Assembly: GCA_026994095.1 (NCBI GenBank)
Contig: JALWRU010000082.1
Location: forward strand, 1 to 8,291
From: Nitrospira sp.
GTDB taxonomy: Bacteria > Nitrospirota > JACRHL01
Direction: 5' to 3'
DNA length: 8,291 nt
The notes under the pieces are model-generated. The model was not told the DNA's origin and ran no database searches. It worked only from the letters and a program-made list of their open reading frames with translations. The position numbers were made by a program, and so were the translations under genes. Of this stretch, positions 6,701-8,291 are shown piece after piece. Numbering within the stretch: position 1 is the stretch's first letter; each line of letters opens with the position of its first letter.

Positions 6701-6989
6701 CGTAGACGGCGACGGCTATCAAGACATCGTCGGGTTTGGGATCAATGGCCTGGCGGTGAGCCTCAACCAGTTGGGCTCTAAAGGGCTAACATCCTTTGCG
6801 CCCTCCCAGTTCTGGCTGCCCACATTCAACGTGAGCACCACCGACTGGTTCCAGGACAGTACCCTTGATCGGGAGTACTTCCCCCGCACGGTGGGCGACT
6901 TGAACGGCGACGGCAAGGCCGACTTCATCGGCTTTGACAGGACCGGCACCGTGTTCCAGAATGGTCTGGAGGCCACGCCCTTCCAGTAG
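3792..6989 (+). CDS. Large surface lipoprotein: protective-antigen-like pore region, calcium loops, PKD-like domain, PVL-lectin-like propeller
   Basis: A 1065-residue predicted lipoprotein. Residues 1-27 form a signal peptide ending in lipobox LAAC, with acylated Cys28; Gly at +2 suggests the outer membrane. Residues 43-54 and 66-77 are DxDxDG calcium loops. Residues 78-364 resemble the binary toxin B / anthrax protective antigen oligomerisation region: TSTSR opens an alternating amphipathic hairpin (145-184), followed by STWNQM and MRVNLVIRNTGNIAFTI, which parallel RTWAETM and LNANIRYVNTGTAPI as recalled from PA; RTAKVLIDF with later HTLAELL recalls the TTARIIF and MTLKEAL segments. Residues 436-532 carry four more calcium loops. 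Residues 541-636 are PKD-like (DWGDGS, HTYAAAGAYTVTV). Residues 640-1065 hold seven FG-GAP repeats with GWR..KH.R. The frame also opens at TTG 3702, overlapping the channel stop, but only ATG 3792 puts the signal peptide at the N-terminus; a seven-G run (3779-3785) precedes it. No enzymatic domain or partner is seen. Domain names rest on memory, not searches; a pore or adhesin role is inference. Confidence 0.85.
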   Translation: MSNSLKNAWGGMLPIVGALSLALLLAACGGGGGGDSILVPTDDFDGDGLTNGDETTLYFTSPRIADTDGDGFDDFDEVITKGFNAGANPYRFNPLIADLPKLEVEVQQTPVIGYKITSGSAQTADIATTRGTLTSTSRSTSLGGSVTVGVEASTSASASVGLTGPSASVEQSVTVSASSTISYDSTTTTENQSTWNQMRSSGVENSTSKTGGYMRVNLVIRNTGNIAFTIQSLKLSSTTSGRNEPFGALANLEFMGTTSPFPVSLSSAQSGNNTSGPVVFSHEALDLTTVRTLLNESRSISVRPNLFELTDGSGNPVAFQRDDVDSRTAKVLIDFGGNGPSELHQVSTNNVPGTFGHTLAELLNAPFLSVPHTTTAAGLATVRTIGAAPGRWVINRVRDNGTSKDQTLFDPDVAAYSLASINVLAGDEISLVYLEDPDGDGLGYREEILNGTDPAVADTDGDGLSDFEEVRTSWTVNAINAIDPNRYPTEVYSSPVDSDYDGDNVPDNLERQKGLDPFNDDTDGDTVKDDVDPVLDGASPIAVTLNLVVRDGLKATLSGALTAIFPRVVASATIDWGDGSTPEMFTTAPGGNPSIEINPEITHTYAAAGAYTVTVNAANDATTPDTVMQTSTVRFTQPSRITGALSYNVGWRTRKHIREVVDINGDGFDDIVGFANVGVHVALGSASGFAGTDAASAFTQWSSDWGTNGGYPSVDYTRLLVDIDGDGDLDIVGVNSSGQIHYAVNNSTGAGTDDFGPKVLVGTVSYLTKNSLFVVDVDNNALLDIVHIGSGSSIQVFRQNTSLTFGASPALTAHAWPSVPSGNAAYPDRTFYPIEAADLDGDNCADLMLFGYSATYTRRSLCNGSYAAGWTQLTTAYDYSSGWRVGTHKRFVTDINNDGKPDIIAFSSSNVTAKLNTSTVGTIGFSPVAQWSSQWGSSSGWKDNFNTVVFIGAFPQIKTTRGIYPRYMTDVDGDGYQDIVGFGINGLAVSLNQLGSKGLTSFAPSQFWLPTFNVSTTDWFQDSTLDREYFPRTVGDLNGDGKADFIGFDRTGTVFQNGLEATPFQ
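3918..5387 (+). repeat. Six thrombospondin-3/PA-type calcium loops in two blocks
   Basis: Protein-level repeats within the lipoprotein. Acidic residues at relative positions 1, 3, 5 and 12 recur at 43/45/47/54, 66/68/70/77, 436/438/440/447, 458/460/462/469, 499/501/503/510 and 521/523/525/532. Four of the six are typical DxDGDG loops. The first two lie before the pore-like region and the other four after it. The spacing equals that of the protective antigen calcium site (D177, D179, D181, E188). Calcium binding is a strong prediction from these side chains. Confidence 0.8.
4218..4343 (+). other. Segment encoding a predicted membrane-inserting amphipathic beta-hairpin
   Basis: It encodes residues 143-184 of the lipoprotein. 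Hydrophobic or small residues fall on even positions (V146, V148, V150, A152, A156, A158, V160, L162) and polar ones on odd positions. A TGPS turn (163-166) follows, and the return strand keeps the alternation (A167, V169, V173, V175, A177, I181, Y183 against S168, E170, S172, T174, S176, S178, D184). This is the pattern expected of a transmembrane barrel hairpin, at the same place in the domain as the pore loop of protective antigen. Confidence 0.65.
5709..6986 (+). repeat. Seven FG-GAP/VCBS-type repeats forming a predicted seven-bladed propeller
   Basis: Residues 640-1065 of the lipoprotein. The repeat core D-x-(N/D)-x-D-G-x-x-D-(I/L)-(V/I) starts at D662, D722, D776, D838, D894, D970 and D1036, at intervals of 54-76 residues. 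Several blades are preceded by GW(R/K) (W651, W883, W941) and followed by VGF..(V/G)(G)V..(L/V)N. Two blades share a QWSSxWG motif (residues 700-706 and 930-936). The text closely resembles the seven-bladed GlcNAc-binding lectin PVL of Psathyrella as recalled. Blade 3 is degenerate (DVDNNALLD). Confidence 0.75.
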
Positions 6990-7013
6990 GGGCAACCATC
7001 AGTCCATATCCTC

Positions 7014-7061
7014 AGGCGGCGGCGATGTTGCCCGGTCAATCCGGGCAGGTCGTCGCCGCCT
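7014..7061 (+). terminator. Long GC-rich hairpin, probable terminator of the lipoprotein gene
   Basis: AGGCGGCGGCGAT (7014-7026) pairs with its complement ending at 7061, with two G-U pairs. After a small mismatch and bulge, TGCCCGG pairs with CCGGGCA around a TCAAT loop. It begins 24 nt after the lipoprotein stop. The downstream sequence TATTGGTTTG is only moderately T-rich, so termination may be incomplete or Rho-assisted. Confidence 0.6.
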
Positions 7062-7091
7062 ATTGGTTTGTGGAGGCGCTGTTGCGTGTCT

Positions 7092-7117
7092 GTCAGGCCC
7101 GCGTATCGCGGCATGAC
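7092..7117. other. Second imperfect inverted repeat in the intergenic region
   Basis: CCGCG (7099-7103) and CGCGG (7107-7111) flank a TAT loop, and GTCA/TGAC close the outer stem with mismatches. There is no T-run in either direction. It may be a backup hairpin between the two convergent genes. The rest of the 227-bp gap shows no gene. Confidence 0.3.
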
Positions 7118-7216
7118 CGGTCACCTGAACCATCCGGTTATTCACTGTATTGCCGGGAGCGCTGTTCGCAATAGACCGGCCCGTAGGTAGGCGTAACCGG
7201 CTATCCACACCATCGC

Positions 7217-8291
7217 CTACTGTTTGGCCGGGTCGCTTTCGGTAATGGGCAGGTCCGGCCGCATGTCGTGGCCGGTGACCAGATCCACCGCCTGATCTGC
7301 GGCGTCATCAAACGGCTGCAATACCAGATCAACCCCGGCGTTGGTCAGGTCGGTCTGATCGTCCCGATGGCGGGCAAAAGCGGCCACCTTGCCACCGTAA
7401 CCGAAGCTCCGCAGGTGCTGCACCAACTGGAGGTTTAAGAGGGTGTCGGGGATGCAACAGATCACCCACTCGGTCTGCACCAGCGGCAGGGTGCGTAGCA
7501 GGTCCTTGTCAGCCACATCACCAAAACGTGCCGGAATACCTAACAGACGGCTGTGGTGAACGATCTCCGGGTCAAAATCGACCCCCAGCACCGCCTTGTC
7601 CTGCCGCATAAAGCCCAGCGCCATGCGTCCACCAAAACGGCCCAGCCCCAGCAAAATCAACGACGGCGGGCCGGATTTGGGGTCCCGGTCGTTGTCTTCG
7701 TCCATCTCACGGGTAGGTCCATCGGGCTGAAAACGGGCAAACAGCGGCCCCACCGTCTGGCTGACCGGCTTCAAAAAACGGATCACATAACTGCTGATGG
7801 TAATGGTCACCAGGGCCACCAGCGTCATCATGCTCACCGCCGCTTCGTCCAGATGGCCCACGCTCAACCCCATGGCCGCTAAAATCAACGAAAACTCGCT
7901 GATCTGCCCCAAGGTCAGGCTGGTGAGGGTGGCGGTCCGCACCGAGTAGCGCGCCCGCAACAACAGCGCCCCGGTCAAGAGCGGTTTGAGCAGCAGCGCA
8001 AAGGCCGACAGCACCAGCGTCGGCAGCCAGATCTCACCTAAATAGGCCGGGTTGATATGGGCTCCCAGATCGACAAAGAAAAACAGCAGCAAGAAGTCGC
8101 GCAGGGCCGTTAAACGGGCACCGATGGCGTCGTGAAACGGCGACGATGCCAACGACACCCCGGCCACAAACGCCCCCACCTCATGGCTGAAACCGAGCAC
8201 ATGACTGATCGACGCCAACGACACCGCCCAGGCGGTCGCTGCCAGCATCAACAGCTCTTGCGAGTGGGCCAGATGGCGCACCAGCGTGGGC
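7217..8291 (-). CDS. Kef/CPA2-type cation:proton antiporter with TrkA-N domain, 5' truncated
   Basis: The frame runs off the right edge (codons continue to 8290), so the N-terminal membrane helices are missing; 357 residues are visible. CPA2 antiporters exchange potassium or sodium for protons across the inner membrane. The visible part starts with membrane helices carrying the family motifs GFSHEVGAFVAGVSLASSP and LRDFLLLFFFVDLG, followed by SLTLGQISEFSLIL. An acidic linker (REMDEDNDRD) leads to a cytosolic Rossmann fold: LILLGLGRFG at about 211-220 of the visible chain, then VDFDPE about 20 residues later, then the RFGDVADKDLL segment. This is a TrkA-N (RCK) nucleotide-binding domain of the NAD(H) type. 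Short homologues of this kind are also called YbaL-like or monovalent cation:H+ antiporters, so the exact ion is unsettled. The GTG at 8281 is internal to the family sequence and is not the real start. Confidence 0.9.
   Translation of the reverse strand, partial: PTLVRHLAHSQELLMLAATAWAVSLASISHVLGFSHEVGAFVAGVSLASSPFHDAIGARLTALRDFLLLFFFVDLGAHINPAYLGEIWLPTLVLSAFALLLKPLLTGALLLRARYSVRTATLTSLTLGQISEFSLILAAMGLSVGHLDEAAVSMMTLVALVTITISSYVIRFLKPVSQTVGPLFARFQPDGPTREMDEDNDRDPKSGPPSLILLGLGRFGGRMALGFMRQDKAVLGVDFDPEIVHHSRLLGIPARFGDVADKDLLRTLPLVQTEWVICCIPDTLLNLQLVQHLRSFGYGGKVAAFARHRDDQTDLTNAGVDLVLQPFDDAADQAVDLVTGHDMRPDLPITESDPAKQ

Noticed and set aside
3899..6980. Simple RTX or cadherin-type adhesin as the explanation for the lipoprotein
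   Set aside because: There are no GGxGxD nonapeptides and no cadherin motifs. The 11-residue calcium spacing, alternating hairpin and seven propeller repeats fit the pore-plus-propeller reading better, although a generic adhesin role is not excluded.
7171..7204. ATAGaCCGG / CCGGCTAT inverted repeat as terminator of the antiporter gene
   Set aside because: The stem is short and bulged, the loop is 17 nt, and no T-run follows on the minus strand.

Overview
The window reads as chromosomal DNA of a GC-rich Gram-negative bacterium, most likely a gammaproteobacterium. The support is a proteobacterial-type transducer, a bacterial cytidylate kinase, an MscS-type channel, a CPA2 antiporter and a lipoprotein with a classical lipobox. 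The species cannot be named from this sequence. There is no tRNA, rRNA, transposase, integrase or CRISPR array.

Layout. A methyl-accepting chemotaxis protein (1-1482, +, N-terminus outside the window) converges on cmk (1488-2192, -) with a gap of only 5 bp. cmk is divergent from an MscS-family channel (2410-3705, +), and the 217-bp gap holds a good cmk promoter and a hairpin just before the channel's ribosome binding site. A perfect 12-bp palindrome and weak promoter-like boxes lie in the next gap, followed by a very large predicted lipoprotein (3792-6989, +) that ends in a strong hairpin, probably its terminator. The last gene (7217-8291, -, N-terminus outside the window) is the C-terminal part of a Kef/CPA2-type cation:proton antiporter with a TrkA-N domain.

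The lipoprotein is the most interesting object. Read by eye, it combines a lipobox, paired calcium-binding DxDxDG loops and a region resembling the calcium-binding and pore-forming part of anthrax protective antigen / clostridial binary toxin B. That region includes a long, strictly alternating amphipathic beta-hairpin. It is followed by a second calcium-loop array, a PKD-like domain and seven FG-GAP-type repeats like the beta-propeller of the fungal PVL lectin. The inference is a surface-anchored, calcium-dependent pore or adhesion protein with a possible glycan-binding propeller. No enzymatic toxin partner is visible in the window.

The other genes are housekeeping or envelope functions: nucleotide metabolism, osmotic release, ion homeostasis and chemotaxis. 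They do not form an evident pathway with the lipoprotein. The channel is co-oriented 86 bp upstream, so read-through is possible.
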